Source of the DNA: Cytophagales bacterium
GTDB lineage: Bacteria; Bacteroidota; Bacteroidia; Cytophagales; Cyclobacteriaceae
NCBI GenBank assembly: GCA_003541895.1
Contig: DPLR01000351.1
Location: 1-11,514, forward strand
Direction: 5' to 3'
Length of the DNA stretch: 11,514 nt
The translations under genes were made by a program, and so were the position numbers. Of the stretch, positions 1-7,395 are shown piece by piece. Each line of letters begins with the position of its first letter. Position 1 is the first letter of the stretch. The notes beneath the pieces are model-generated. The model saw only the letters and a list, made by a program, of their open reading frames with translations. It ran no database searches and was not told the origin of the DNA.

Positions 1-843
1 AGCAGAACAGTTGCTGATAATTGGCTGAAAGCAAATCTTGATGGGTATGTGCAATGGCTAAAAAATAATAACAGTCTATTGATCCTCACCTGGGATGAGG
101 ATGATTATTCTGACAATAACCACATACCCACAATTTTTTTTGGCCCCATGGTAAACCCGGGCTTGTATGATGAAGGTGCTAGTGGCATTACGCACCATAA
201 TGTGCTTCGTACCATCGAAGACATGTATGGAATTTCACATTCAGGAAACGCTGCTAACGTTTCGCCCATCACTGACGTCTGGCTCACCGTTACACCTATT
301 CAACTGACTTCTTTTTTAGCATCCGCTGATGAATCTGACATTATATTAAATTGGTCTACTGCTTCTGAACTGAATAACGATTTTTTCACCATAGAGAATT
401 CGATCAACGGAACAAGCTTCAAAAAAATTGAATCTGTAAAAGGAGCAGGAACTACCAGCGAACATCACCACTATGAATACATTCATAAAAATCCATTCAT
501 TGGCAAATCATATTACCGATTAAAGCAAACCGACTTCAACGGAAAATATTCTTACTCCAAAATCATATCAGTTCAATTCAAACCGAGTGATGAAGGCTCG
601 GTTGTTATTTACCCAAATCCATCCGATGGCCAATCGATTCATTTGCAATTAAAAAATATGGATGCTGACGATCTCCAAATAGATCTGATAAACATGCTTG
701 GTCAAAGAATAGAAACCCAAGCCATAAAACCGATCGGGAGTGAAGAAACTATAATTACACTAAAGCCTACCCAACCACTCCCAGAGGGTATCTACATTGT
801 TAAAGTTGCTGATCTGCCCTCACAAAAACTTGTGGTGAAATAA
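1..843 (+). CDS. Secreted phosphoesterase / acid-phosphatase-like protein with T9SS sorting domain (5' partial)
   Basis: The reading frame is open from the left edge, so the N-terminus and most of the catalytic domain lie outside the window; 280 residues are visible. Residues 1 to about 100 resemble the C-terminal end of the phosphoesterase family that includes AcpA-type acid phosphatases and phospholipase C-like enzymes (PF04185): a run ending in LTWDEDD, then IPTIFFGP, then a THHNVLRTIEDMYG block that typically closes this domain. Residues about 103-198 form the beta-sandwich spacer common in secreted Bacteroidota proteins (NWSTASELNNDFFTIE, later YYRLKQTDFNGKYSYS). From I203-YPNP to the end is a T9SS type A sorting domain, ending in a GIYIVKV strand and a basic tail. 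It is therefore probably exported by T9SS and released or surface-attached. The substrate cannot be told from this fragment. A GTG at 49 is only an internal valine codon, since homology extends upstream of it. Confidence 0.85.
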   Translation, partial: SRTVADNWLKANLDGYVQWLKNNNSLLILTWDEDDYSDNNHIPTIFFGPMVNPGLYDEGASGITHHNVLRTIEDMYGISHSGNAANVSPITDVWLTVTPIQLTSFLASADESDIILNWSTASELNNDFFTIENSINGTSFKKIESVKGAGTTSEHHHYEYIHKNPFIGKSYYRLKQTDFNGKYSYSKIISVQFKPSDEGSVVIYPNPSDGQSIHLQLKNMDADDLQIDLINMLGQRIETQAIKPIGSEETIITLKPTQPLPEGIYIVKVADLPSQKLVVK

Positions 844-914
844 ATTATCAGCGAACAACCCTTTTCTTTTTCAATTGCGCTCTATGTATATTACAAGTTC
901 AATCGTTTGGTTGA

Positions 915-2747
915 ATGAAGTTTTTTGTTGGCTTTCTTTTCGTCTACAGTTGGTTTAGTTCGTTGGCTCAAACCTCCGTTACTTGGGAGGAAGCATTGCA
1001 CACTAAAAAAGGCAATCTGATAGTGTATTGGTATACCTCTAAGCCTTTCATTTTTGAAAATGAGAAAGGTCAGTTAGCTGGTGTAGAGTATGACTTAATG
1101 GAAAATTTTAAAAGGTACTTGCACGATGTACACCAAATTGATCTTACGCTAACATGGAAAAAATCGGATAGTTTTTTCAGCGTTATTCAAGATGTTAAAA
1201 ATAGTAAAGTGCCCGTCTTTGGCGCTTCCGCCTTTTCAATTACTGATGAGCGATTGAAGTGGATTAAATTTAGCCCCACCTATTTAGGCGACATTTCTGT
1301 ATTGATTTCTAGCAAAGATGTGCCGTTAGCCAAAACTGAAGAAGAACTTTTTTCGATCATCAACAATCTACAGGCAGTTACCATCAAAGGGACAACCTAT
1401 GAAAATGATTTGATGCAACTCAAAGAAAAAAACCACCTCAATTTTTCTTTCAACTACATTCCAAGCAGCGACAACGTGCTCAATACGGTTGAGACACAAA
1501 AAAAATCTTTCGGCTACATTGATTTGCCGGTATACCTCGCTCACTTTACCAACAACACCAATCTCGACATCAGGCGGCAAGGTTTCCTTACCGTTAAGAG
1601 GTCTGGCTATGGTTTAATTTTTTCTAAAGAAAGCGATTGGGAGATACCCCTCGGCCAATATTTTTCAAACCCTCAATTTCAAAACGCAATCGTACCGATC
1701 TTAGGCAAATACATGGATCCTGATATCTATGAATTCTTAAACAGGGTAACCAACGCAACCGAGGAAGACATAGAACTTCTATCGAAGGAAAAAGAAACTC
1801 AATCAAACGAACTCCGATTTAAGGCGCTGCAAATTGAAAGGGATGCTACCCTCCGAAAAATATTGATGGCTACCTTGGCTATCATTGGCATTTCGCTCGT
1901 GGTCATTGGCCGTTTTTACTATCTAAAGCACCGCACTAATCAATTGCTGGCTGCACAAAAAGGTTTGATTGAAGCTCAACGAAAAAATATTGAATTGCAA
2001 AAAATTGAATTAGAGAAAAGAAATCAAGCGCTCGAAGAAATCAACCAAGAAAAAAACCATTTGATTAAAGTACTTGCTCATGATCTTCGATCTCCGCTTA
2101 ATCAAATCACTGGATTGGTAAAGTTAATGGAGATTGAAAAAGAGAAAAATCAAAGCGACTACATCCATAAAATTCAGCACACCTCTAAACGTCTCGCTGA
2201 GATGATCTCCAAAATTCTTGATGTAGATGCCATTGAAAATAACCGAATCAATCTAAGCCTCCAGGAAATTGAAGTTCTGCCTTTGCTCCAAGAAATACTT
2301 CGCGCCTACGAAAAGACTGCGGCTGAGAAAAATATTAGTATACAAATCAATATCCCTGCTCAAAATTTAAAAGTAGTGGCCGACCAAACTTATCTTGCTG
2401 AAGTAATCGAAAACTTAGTGAGCAATGCATTGAAATTTTCTTACCCACACAAAACAATTCAGATATCAGGTTACGAAAAACAAAATCAAGTAGAAATAAG
2501 AATTACCGATGAAGGACCTGGATTTACGGAAGAAGATAAAAAGCAGCTCTTTCAAAAGTTCACAAAATTGAGCGCACAGCCTACTGCCGGAGAACAATCG
2601 ACCGTATTGGGTCTATCCATCGTAAAAAAATTCATGTCGTTGATGAACGGAGAAGTCTCCTGCGAATCAGAACATGGCAAGGGCAGTACGTTTATACTAA
2701 CATTTCAAAAAAGTGCTGCCAAGCTCTCCTCCGAGCAAGTCAGTTAA
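915..2747 (+). CDS. Membrane sensor histidine kinase with periplasmic solute-binding (SBP_bac_3-like) sensor domain
   Basis: This 610-residue sensor kinase starts with a signal peptide (about residues 1-19, ending SLAQ). Residues about 33-275 resemble a family 3 solute-binding protein domain, including a TDERLKWIKFSPTYL block with R113, which in amino-acid-binding relatives is the substrate carboxylate-contact region. One membrane helix spans about 316-336, followed by a charged coiled coil to about 385. The kinase core is complete: H-box VLAHDLRSPLNQ with phospho-acceptor H389, N-box ENLVSNALKFS with N504, G1 box D532-EGPGF, an F-box FQKF, and a G2 box GLSIVKK starting at G566. It presumably autophosphorylates when a small molecule, perhaps an amino acid, binds outside the inner membrane. 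No receiver domain is fused and no response regulator is adjacent, so its partner is unknown. It begins 71 bases after the phosphoesterase gene, without an obvious terminator between them, so co-transcription is possible. Confidence 0.93.
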   Translation: MKFFVGFLFVYSWFSSLAQTSVTWEEALHTKKGNLIVYWYTSKPFIFENEKGQLAGVEYDLMENFKRYLHDVHQIDLTLTWKKSDSFFSVIQDVKNSKVPVFGASAFSITDERLKWIKFSPTYLGDISVLISSKDVPLAKTEEELFSIINNLQAVTIKGTTYENDLMQLKEKNHLNFSFNYIPSSDNVLNTVETQKKSFGYIDLPVYLAHFTNNTNLDIRRQGFLTVKRSGYGLIFSKESDWEIPLGQYFSNPQFQNAIVPILGKYMDPDIYEFLNRVTNATEEDIELLSKEKETQSNELRFKALQIERDATLRKILMATLAIIGISLVVIGRFYYLKHRTNQLLAAQKGLIEAQRKNIELQKIELEKRNQALEEINQEKNHLIKVLAHDLRSPLNQITGLVKLMEIEKEKNQSDYIHKIQHTSKRLAEMISKILDVDAIENNRINLSLQEIEVLPLLQEILRAYEKTAAEKNISIQINIPAQNLKVVADQTYLAEVIENLVSNALKFSYPHKTIQISGYEKQNQVEIRITDEGPGFTEEDKKQLFQKFTKLSAQPTAGEQSTVLGLSIVKKFMSLMNGEVSCESEHGKGSTFILTFQKSAAKLSSEQVS

Positions 2748-3733
2748 TTCTGGTGCCATTTAAAATCGTTGTACATGATGTCCATGTTCTTTCCGGCATT
2801 GTGCATGAACTGACTTATCGTAGGCGACATGTACAATTTGAATGGAGAAATTCGGTGTACATTCAATTCCGGATGAGAAGGATATATGGTAGAATTAAAA
2901 GTATTAAACAAAACTTGCGTGGTTCCACCATCTGGCTGAATAGAAACTTTCAGCTGGCCTGCAGTCCCCTCTCCTCTTTTCATGTAAAAATCCAATGTAA
3001 ACCATTGACCAAATGGAACGGGAATAGTTTTATTGACGAGAGGTTTCCAAAGAGAGTTAAATTCAAGCGGTGATGGCTGCATGTATTCGCCACTCAACTC
3101 CCAATACAAATTAGTGGTGCCTGCATCTTTTGCTAAACTCAAATCCCATCGAGCAGAACCACCTACGTCACCGTCCCAGGCAGCATTGAATTGATTCCAT
3201 ATTTCAAAAATGATGATCCAATCGGGCACACCGAATTCATTGATTGCGTTGGGAAATTGCGAGATGTACGACAAATCAGGATTAAGAAACATGCGTTGCG
3301 AAAAATGATAAACCGATAAATTGAGACTCGGTTGGGTAATGATATCCATTTGAAAGCGAGTGGTGCCATCTACGTTTGGATCATCTCCATATAAAATTCC
3401 CTTCAATACGTTTCTATTATTATCCGAAACAATTTCAGCGTTGGCATAGGTTGGAAAAGCACCCGAGAAACCGATATCGCACTCACTTACCATCGAGGTA
3501 GGCATAGCTAAGTTAGATGGATTGAATCCGATGTAATCAGGATTTATTACGAGCGAAACTTTGCTAAAATCCGTTTGAAAATAAAGCGGATCTGATGTTG
3601 ATGTTGTCGAACGCTTTCTGGCGGCACTATCAATACCAGAAGCAGTTTTAACTTCATTTACATTTGTTCCGACAGAACAAGATGCCAGACAAAATAAGCC
3701 AACCAACAAGACAGCGTTGGTTCTTTTTTTCAT
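2744..3733 (-). CDS. Predicted lipoprotein, possible concanavalin-like/polysaccharide-lyase-like fold
   Basis: A 329-residue protein beginning with a lipoprotein signal: basic MKKR, a hydrophobic stretch, and a lipobox L16-A-S-C19, so C19 should be lipidated after cleavage. The next ~20 residues are polar, Ser/Thr-rich linker. The rest is beta-rich and aromatic, with segments such as IIIFEIWNQFNAAW, RWDLSLAKDAGTTNLYWEL, and PFGQWFTLDFYMKRGEG followed by GQLKVSIQPDG. The order, with a 'proper vehicle plus W, then amphipathic strand, then G-x-L-x-V' pattern, is reminiscent of jelly-roll carbohydrate-binding or lyase domains (LamG or heparin-lyase-I-like), but I do not recognise a specific family or catalytic residues. 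It most likely sits on the outer membrane; I see no clear surface-export signal directly after C19. Its stop codon overlaps the stop of the convergent sensor kinase. Function is unassigned. Confidence 0.85.
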   Translation of the reverse strand: MKKRTNAVLLVGLFCLASCSVGTNVNEVKTASGIDSAARKRSTTSTSDPLYFQTDFSKVSLVINPDYIGFNPSNLAMPTSMVSECDIGFSGAFPTYANAEIVSDNNRNVLKGILYGDDPNVDGTTRFQMDIITQPSLNLSVYHFSQRMFLNPDLSYISQFPNAINEFGVPDWIIIFEIWNQFNAAWDGDVGGSARWDLSLAKDAGTTNLYWELSGEYMQPSPLEFNSLWKPLVNKTIPVPFGQWFTLDFYMKRGEGTAGQLKVSIQPDGGTTQVLFNTFNSTIYPSHPELNVHRISPFKLYMSPTISQFMHNAGKNMDIMYNDFKWHQN

Positions 3734-3785
3734 TTAACTTTTAACCCAAAGGGAAAATAGGTGATGATGGCATCAAGTTACATCT

Positions 3786-3810
3786 AGTGATTAGGTGCGC
3801 CTTAATCACT
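3786..3810. repeat. Imperfect inverted repeat (hairpin) in the gap upstream of the lipoprotein gene
   Basis: The left arm AGTGATTAGG and right arm CCTTAATCACT pair over 10 bp with one bulged T around a TGCG loop. It lies 53-77 bases upstream of the lipoprotein start (on the minus strand) and about 160 bases past the mutase stop. No T-run follows on either strand, so it is not a classic intrinsic terminator; an operator or 5'-leader structure is equally possible. The rest of the 235-base gap (3734-3968) shows no gene, no clear Bacteroidota promoter (TAnnTTTG) and no obvious terminator for the mutase gene. Confidence 0.45.
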
Positions 3811-3968
3811 ACCGACAAAATGCACAGAGAACCGCCAAGACAACAAAGTTTGGCAATACCCTGCAAGACAAGTTATTTCAAATACTAGGGTTGTATTTTG
3901 AAAATTGATCTGTAACGAAAACAAATAATCAAGTGAATATTGAAATTTGTCTGGTATGAGATGATTTT

Positions 3969-6900
3969 CTATAGTTTCATCAACTTCTCTAAAATCATTT
4001 TAGCGGCCTGAGCCACTGAAGTGCCCGGGCCAAAAATTCCAGCCACGCCTGCTTTATTGAGGAAGTCATAATCTTGTGGTGGAATCACACCACCAGCTAC
4101 AACTAAAATATCAGGTCGTCCTATTTTTTTCAATTCATTAATCAACTCGGGCACTAAAGTCTTATGTCCACCCGCGAGGCTGCTTGCGCCTACTACATGC
4201 ACATCATTTTCTACAGCTTGCTTCACTACTTCAGCTGGCGTTTGAAAAAGTGGCCCGATGTCCACATCAAAACCGAGATCAGCGAAACCCGTGGCAATTA
4301 CTTTTGCTCCGCGGTCATGACCATCTTGCCCCATCTTCGCTACCAAAATCCGAGGTCTGCGCCCATCCTTCTTTGCAAACTTGTCAGAGAGTTTTTGTAC
4401 GGCCTCGAGCTCTGTTTTATTTTTCATTGCACCCGAATATACACCCGAAACTGCTTGTATCGAAGCTTTGTACCGACCAAAAACTTTTTCCATTGCCATT
4501 GAAATTTCGCCAAGGGTTGCTCTTAAGCGTGCCGCAGTAATTGCCAACTCCAGAAGATTGCCATTGCCACGTGCGGCTTGTTCAATTTCAGCGAGTGCTT
4601 TTTGAACAGCCTCGTTGTCTCGTTCCATTTTCAATTTTTCCAATCGCTCGATTTGCTCTTTGCGCACCGCGGCATTGTCGACTTCGAGAATTTCGAAATC
4701 GGGTTTTTCCGTAGATAAATATTTATTCACTCCAATAATCACTTCATCGCCTGAGTCGATGCGCGCTTGCTTGGCAGCCGCTGCTTCTTCAATTTTTAGT
4801 TTTGGCAAACCGCGCTCTATTGCTTTGGTCATTCCACCGAGGCTTTCAACTTCTTCAATCAATGCCCATGCTTTTGTGGCCAGTTGGTCCGTAAGATATT
4901 CTACATAATGAGAACCACCGAGTGGATCGACCACCTGAGTAATGCCCGTTTCTTTCTGCAAATACAATTGGGTGTTACAGGCAATGCGTGCCGAGAAATC
5001 CGTTGGCAGTGCAATTGCTTCATCTAAAGAATTCGTGTGAAGAGACTGCGTTCCGCCCAATGCAGCGGCCATGGCCTCAATACAAGTACGCGTGACATGA
5101 TTGTAAGGATCTTGCGCAGTTAAACTCCAACCACTGGTTTGGCAGTGCGTGCGCAACGCCATCGACTTTTCGTTCTTGGGATTGAACTGTTTCACAATCT
5201 TCGACCAGAGCAAACGCCCAGCGCGCATCTTCGCTACTTCCATAAAAAAATTCATTCCTATTCCCCAAAAGAATGAAAGTCGTGGAGCAAAATCGTCAAT
5301 GGCAATTCCTGCTTTCAAACCCGCTCTGATATATTCCAATCCATCGGCTAACGTGTACGCCAGCTCTAAGTGCGCAGGTGCGCCTGCTTCGTGCATGTGA
5401 TAACCACTAATACTAATGCTATTGAATTTGGGCATGTGCCGTGAGCAATAGGAAAAAATATCCGCAACAATTCGCATAGAGGGAGCTGGAGGATAAATGT
5501 AAGTGTTGCGCACCATGAACTCCTTTAAAATATCATTTTGAATTGTACCTGTTAGTTGTGCTGGCTTCACTCCTTGCTCTTCGGCAGCAACAATGTAAAA
5601 TGCAAGAATTGGAATGACCGCTCCATTCATGGTCATTGATACCGACATTTGATCGAGAGGAATCTGATCAAATAAAATTTTCACATCAAGAACAGAATCA
5701 ATGGCAACACCTGCTTTGCCAACATCGCCAGCAACGCGCGGATGATCTGAATCATATCCACGGTGCGTAGCTAAGTCAAATGCAACAGATAATCCTTTTT
5801 GGCCTGCCGCTAAATTTCTTCGATAAAATGCATTTGATTCTTTCGCAGTTGAAAATCCGGCATACTGTCTAATCGTCCATGGGCGCACCGTGTACATCGA
5901 TGCATAAGGTCCGCGCAAAAAAGGAGGCAAGCCAGCTGTTAAATTTCTAATGGTCAGATTTTGTAAATCGTTTTCTGTAAAATCTGATTTGATAGAAATG
6001 CCTTCGGCCGATGTCCATTTTTTATCGTGCTTATTTTGAAACTGAAGTGATTCACATTTTGTCTGAGTCAAACTACGTTTTGCATTTTGTATTTTCTGCC
6101 ATGCCTCCTTTGAAATTTGATTTGTGAGCGATTCGATGTAATAAGCTCCAGCGAGTGGGTCATTCACTTTTACAAAATGAGATTCTTCGCTCAACATCAA
6201 AGAAACGTTTCGTGCAATGCGATTCATCATCGGGTGGTTATGATCTTCGGGCTCAACTGTTAATGCATCGCAACCACCGATCACGGCAGCCATCGCAGCA
6301 GTAGTCTGCTTGAGCATGTTTCCGTGAGGCTGATAATTTTCTTTTGTCCATTTCACCGAATCAACATGAACAAAGGCGAGCAACGGATGCTCAATTCCAT
6401 GTGCGCTCTGTAAGAGCAGCCACAAATTCTTAAGCGCTCTTATTTTTGCAGTGGTAAAAAAGAAATCAGTATCAACTGAAACAGAGAAGGCAATGGATGA
6501 GAACGCCTCCTCTAAAATATTTTTTCCTTTACCTAATTCATCAATGATATCAACAGCCACTAACAAGCTATCCACAATTTCATCAACAATATTTTCTTTG
6601 GGAACTACTCGTATCCCATTCAAACGAAAATTTTTTATCTGACCTCTATTTTCAATACCAATTCTACTATTAAGGAAAAATGCTCCTTGTATTTTTTCAG
6701 AAGGAAATTTGTCTGAAGCATACTGTATAAAATTATTGAGATCAGCGGTTGTGCTATCGTTAGCAAGAAAAAAAACAGAACAATAAGGCAACTGAATGTT
6801 CTTGAGCAGTACCTTAAAATCGGTATTAGATTTTCTCAGTTCAAAGAAAACGCCATCAGCGCCTGAATTCAAATGATTTAGCGCTTCATCGTTTGACTTT

Positions 6901-7136
6901 TGTTCATCATCTACTAAAATTTTTGGCGCGGTGACCCAGTTTTTCTCTATCGCAAATGAGTCGATTGATTTTTTTTCGAATGAATCCTGCGAATCATAAT
7001 AAGGTTTGATGCGCAAACCGTATTTTTCTTTGGCTAGCTTCACGAAAGGGTCATCTCCCAGTTCTTGCTTCGCCACTTTTTCCCAATCACGGACTGTTTG
7101 AGTTAAAAAACTCGAATACAAATCATTTTCGCGCAT
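3969..7136 (-). CDS. mutAB: Methylmalonyl-CoA mutase, fused MutA-like small subunit and MutB catalytic large subunit
   Basis: This 1055-residue protein joins two mutase subunits that are normally separate. Residues 1 to about 360 match the small (MutA) subunit: an N-terminal arm with [10 protein letters not shown] and IKPYYD, a divergent TIM barrel, [11 protein letters not shown] near 228, and a barrel-end D326[14 protein letters not shown]; its C-terminal B12-like domain is missing. From about W374 onward it is a full catalytic MutB. By alignment to the Propionibacterium enzyme from memory, key substrate residues are present: Y425 ([12 protein letters not shown]), R543 ([10 protein letters not shown]) and Y579-H580 (SGYHMHEAG). 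The C-terminal cobalamin domain has the D938-G-H940-D-R-G943 motif, with H940 as lower cobalt ligand. It should interconvert (R)-methylmalonyl-CoA and succinyl-CoA using adenosylcobalamin in propionate or branched-chain/odd-chain degradation. No GTPase domain is present, so it is not an IcmF-type fusion. Epimerase and MeaB genes are not adjacent. No cobalamin riboswitch is visible upstream. Confidence 0.95.
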   Translation of the reverse strand: MRENDLYSSFLTQTVRDWEKVAKQELGDDPFVKLAKEKYGLRIKPYYDSQDSFEKKSIDSFAIEKNWVTAPKILVDDEQKSNDEALNHLNSGADGVFFELRKSNTDFKVLLKNIQLPYCSVFFLANDSTTADLNNFIQYASDKFPSEKIQGAFFLNSRIGIENRGQIKNFRLNGIRVVPKENIVDEIVDSLLVAVDIIDELGKGKNILEEAFSSIAFSVSVDTDFFFTTAKIRALKNLWLLLQSAHGIEHPLLAFVHVDSVKWTKENYQPHGNMLKQTTAAMAAVIGGCDALTVEPEDHNHPMMNRIARNVSLMLSEESHFVKVNDPLAGAYYIESLTNQISKEAWQKIQNAKRSLTQTKCESLQFQNKHDKKWTSAEGISIKSDFTENDLQNLTIRNLTAGLPPFLRGPYASMYTVRPWTIRQYAGFSTAKESNAFYRRNLAAGQKGLSVAFDLATHRGYDSDHPRVAGDVGKAGVAIDSVLDVKILFDQIPLDQMSVSMTMNGAVIPILAFYIVAAEEQGVKPAQLTGTIQNDILKEFMVRNTYIYPPAPSMRIVADIFSYCSRHMPKFNSISISGYHMHEAGAPAHLELAYTLADGLEYIRAGLKAGIAIDDFAPRLSFFWGIGMNFFMEVAKMRAGRLLWSKIVKQFNPKNEKSMALRTHCQTSGWSLTAQDPYNHVTRTCIEAMAAALGGTQSLHTNSLDEAIALPTDFSARIACNTQLYLQKETGITQVVDPLGGSHYVEYLTDQLATKAWALIEEVESLGGMTKAIERGLPKLKIEEAAAAKQARIDSGDEVIIGVNKYLSTEKPDFEILEVDNAAVRKEQIERLEKLKMERDNEAVQKALAEIEQAARGNGNLLELAITAARLRATLGEISMAMEKVFGRYKASIQAVSGVYSGAMKNKTELEAVQKLSDKFAKKDGRRPRILVAKMGQDGHDRGAKVIATGFADLGFDVDIGPLFQTPAEVVKQAVENDVHVVGASSLAGGHKTLVPELINELKKIGRPDILVVAGGVIPPQDYDFLNKAGVAGIFGPGTSVAQAAKMILEKLMKL

Positions 7137-7209
7137 CAGAATAAATTTAATTTTGGCAGTTGAACTCTAATTATCATTCGCAATTTAAATCGCAAGAATC
7201 TTTTAGAAG

Positions 7210-7225
7210 AAAAAAATATTTTTTT
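7210..7225. repeat. A7-TA-T7 palindrome, copy 1
   Basis: A perfect 16-base palindrome of seven A, TA, and seven T, with one further T following. The same core recurs at 7307-7320, with the centres 96 bases apart. Such A-tract/T-tract elements can curve DNA or ease its melting, and are typical targets for nucleoid proteins; which of these applies here is unknown. Confidence 0.6.
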
Positions 7226-7278
7226 TGATAATCTCCTTGAAAGTTAATCAGATTAGGTATCTTCCATCATTGATTTTT

Positions 7279-7303
7279 GAAAATGAAAAACAGGAAAATG
7301 AAA
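7279..7303 (+). repeat. Direct repeat GAAAATGAAA, two copies
   Basis: Two identical 10-base copies lie at 7279-7288 and 7294-7303, 15 bases from start to start, about 95-115 bases upstream of the dnaA start codon. In such A-rich DNA this may be chance. Tandem sites of this kind can also be operators, but no known binding site is recognised. Confidence 0.4.
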
Positions 7304-7306
7304 GCA

Positions 7307-7320
7307 AAAAAATATTTTTT
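7307..7320. repeat. A6-TA-T6 palindrome, copy 2
   Basis: A perfect 14-base palindrome, identical in core to the copy at 7210-7225. It lies about 75 bases upstream of the dnaA start, followed closely by two more T runs (7322-7327 and 7329-7336). Confidence 0.6.
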
Positions 7321-7395
7321 GTTTTTTATTTTTTTTACACCTTTGTCGCCCTTTCAGAAAAAAAGTTGACGTAAACTAAACCCCGGAACACTTCA

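Larger units (their letters stand above)
7137..7395. promoter_or_regulatory. Divergent AT-rich regulatory region between the mutase gene and dnaA
   Basis: This 259-base gap must hold the promoters of both divergent genes. It is extremely A/T-rich, with several A and T runs (7210-7226, 7306-7336), two A-tract/T-tract palindromes and a short direct repeat (listed separately). I found no convincing TAnnTTTG box on either strand, no cobalamin riboswitch and no sequence close to the DnaA box TTATCCACA. Neither gene has a clear Shine-Dalgarno sequence: dnaA is preceded by CCCCGGAACACTTCA and the mutase by an AT-only leader. Both features are typical of Bacteroidota. The role as a promoter region is inferred from position. 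Confidence 0.55.

Noticed and set aside
2753..3073. 106-codon plus-strand frame opposite the lipoprotein gene
   Set aside because: It is antisense to a gene with a clear signal peptide and consistent coding character, and shows no domain.
4164..4908. Several plus-strand open frames opposite the mutase C-terminus
   Set aside because: They are low-complexity translations of the reverse strand of a strongly conserved catalytic and B12 domain, with no homology visible.
3969..7136. IcmF-type (isobutyryl-CoA mutase) fusion
   Set aside because: IcmF carries an N-terminal B12 domain and a central G-protein domain with a P-loop. Here the N-terminus is MutA-like, there is no P-loop, and the B12 domain is at the C-terminus.
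7179..7193. Possible operator palindrome around ATTTAAAT upstream of the mutase
   Set aside because: Only the 8-base AT core is palindromic; the flanking CGC triplets are direct, not inverted, repeats.
7137..7395. oriC beside dnaA
   Set aside because: The gap is AT-rich but I found no match close to TTATCCACA on either strand; TTATCATTC (7171-7179) shares only five of nine bases. Left as an open possibility within the palindrome finding.
7137..7395. Cobalamin riboswitch controlling the B12-dependent mutase
   Set aside because: The region upstream of the mutase start is A/T runs without the GC-rich B12-box core or the stems expected of this riboswitch.
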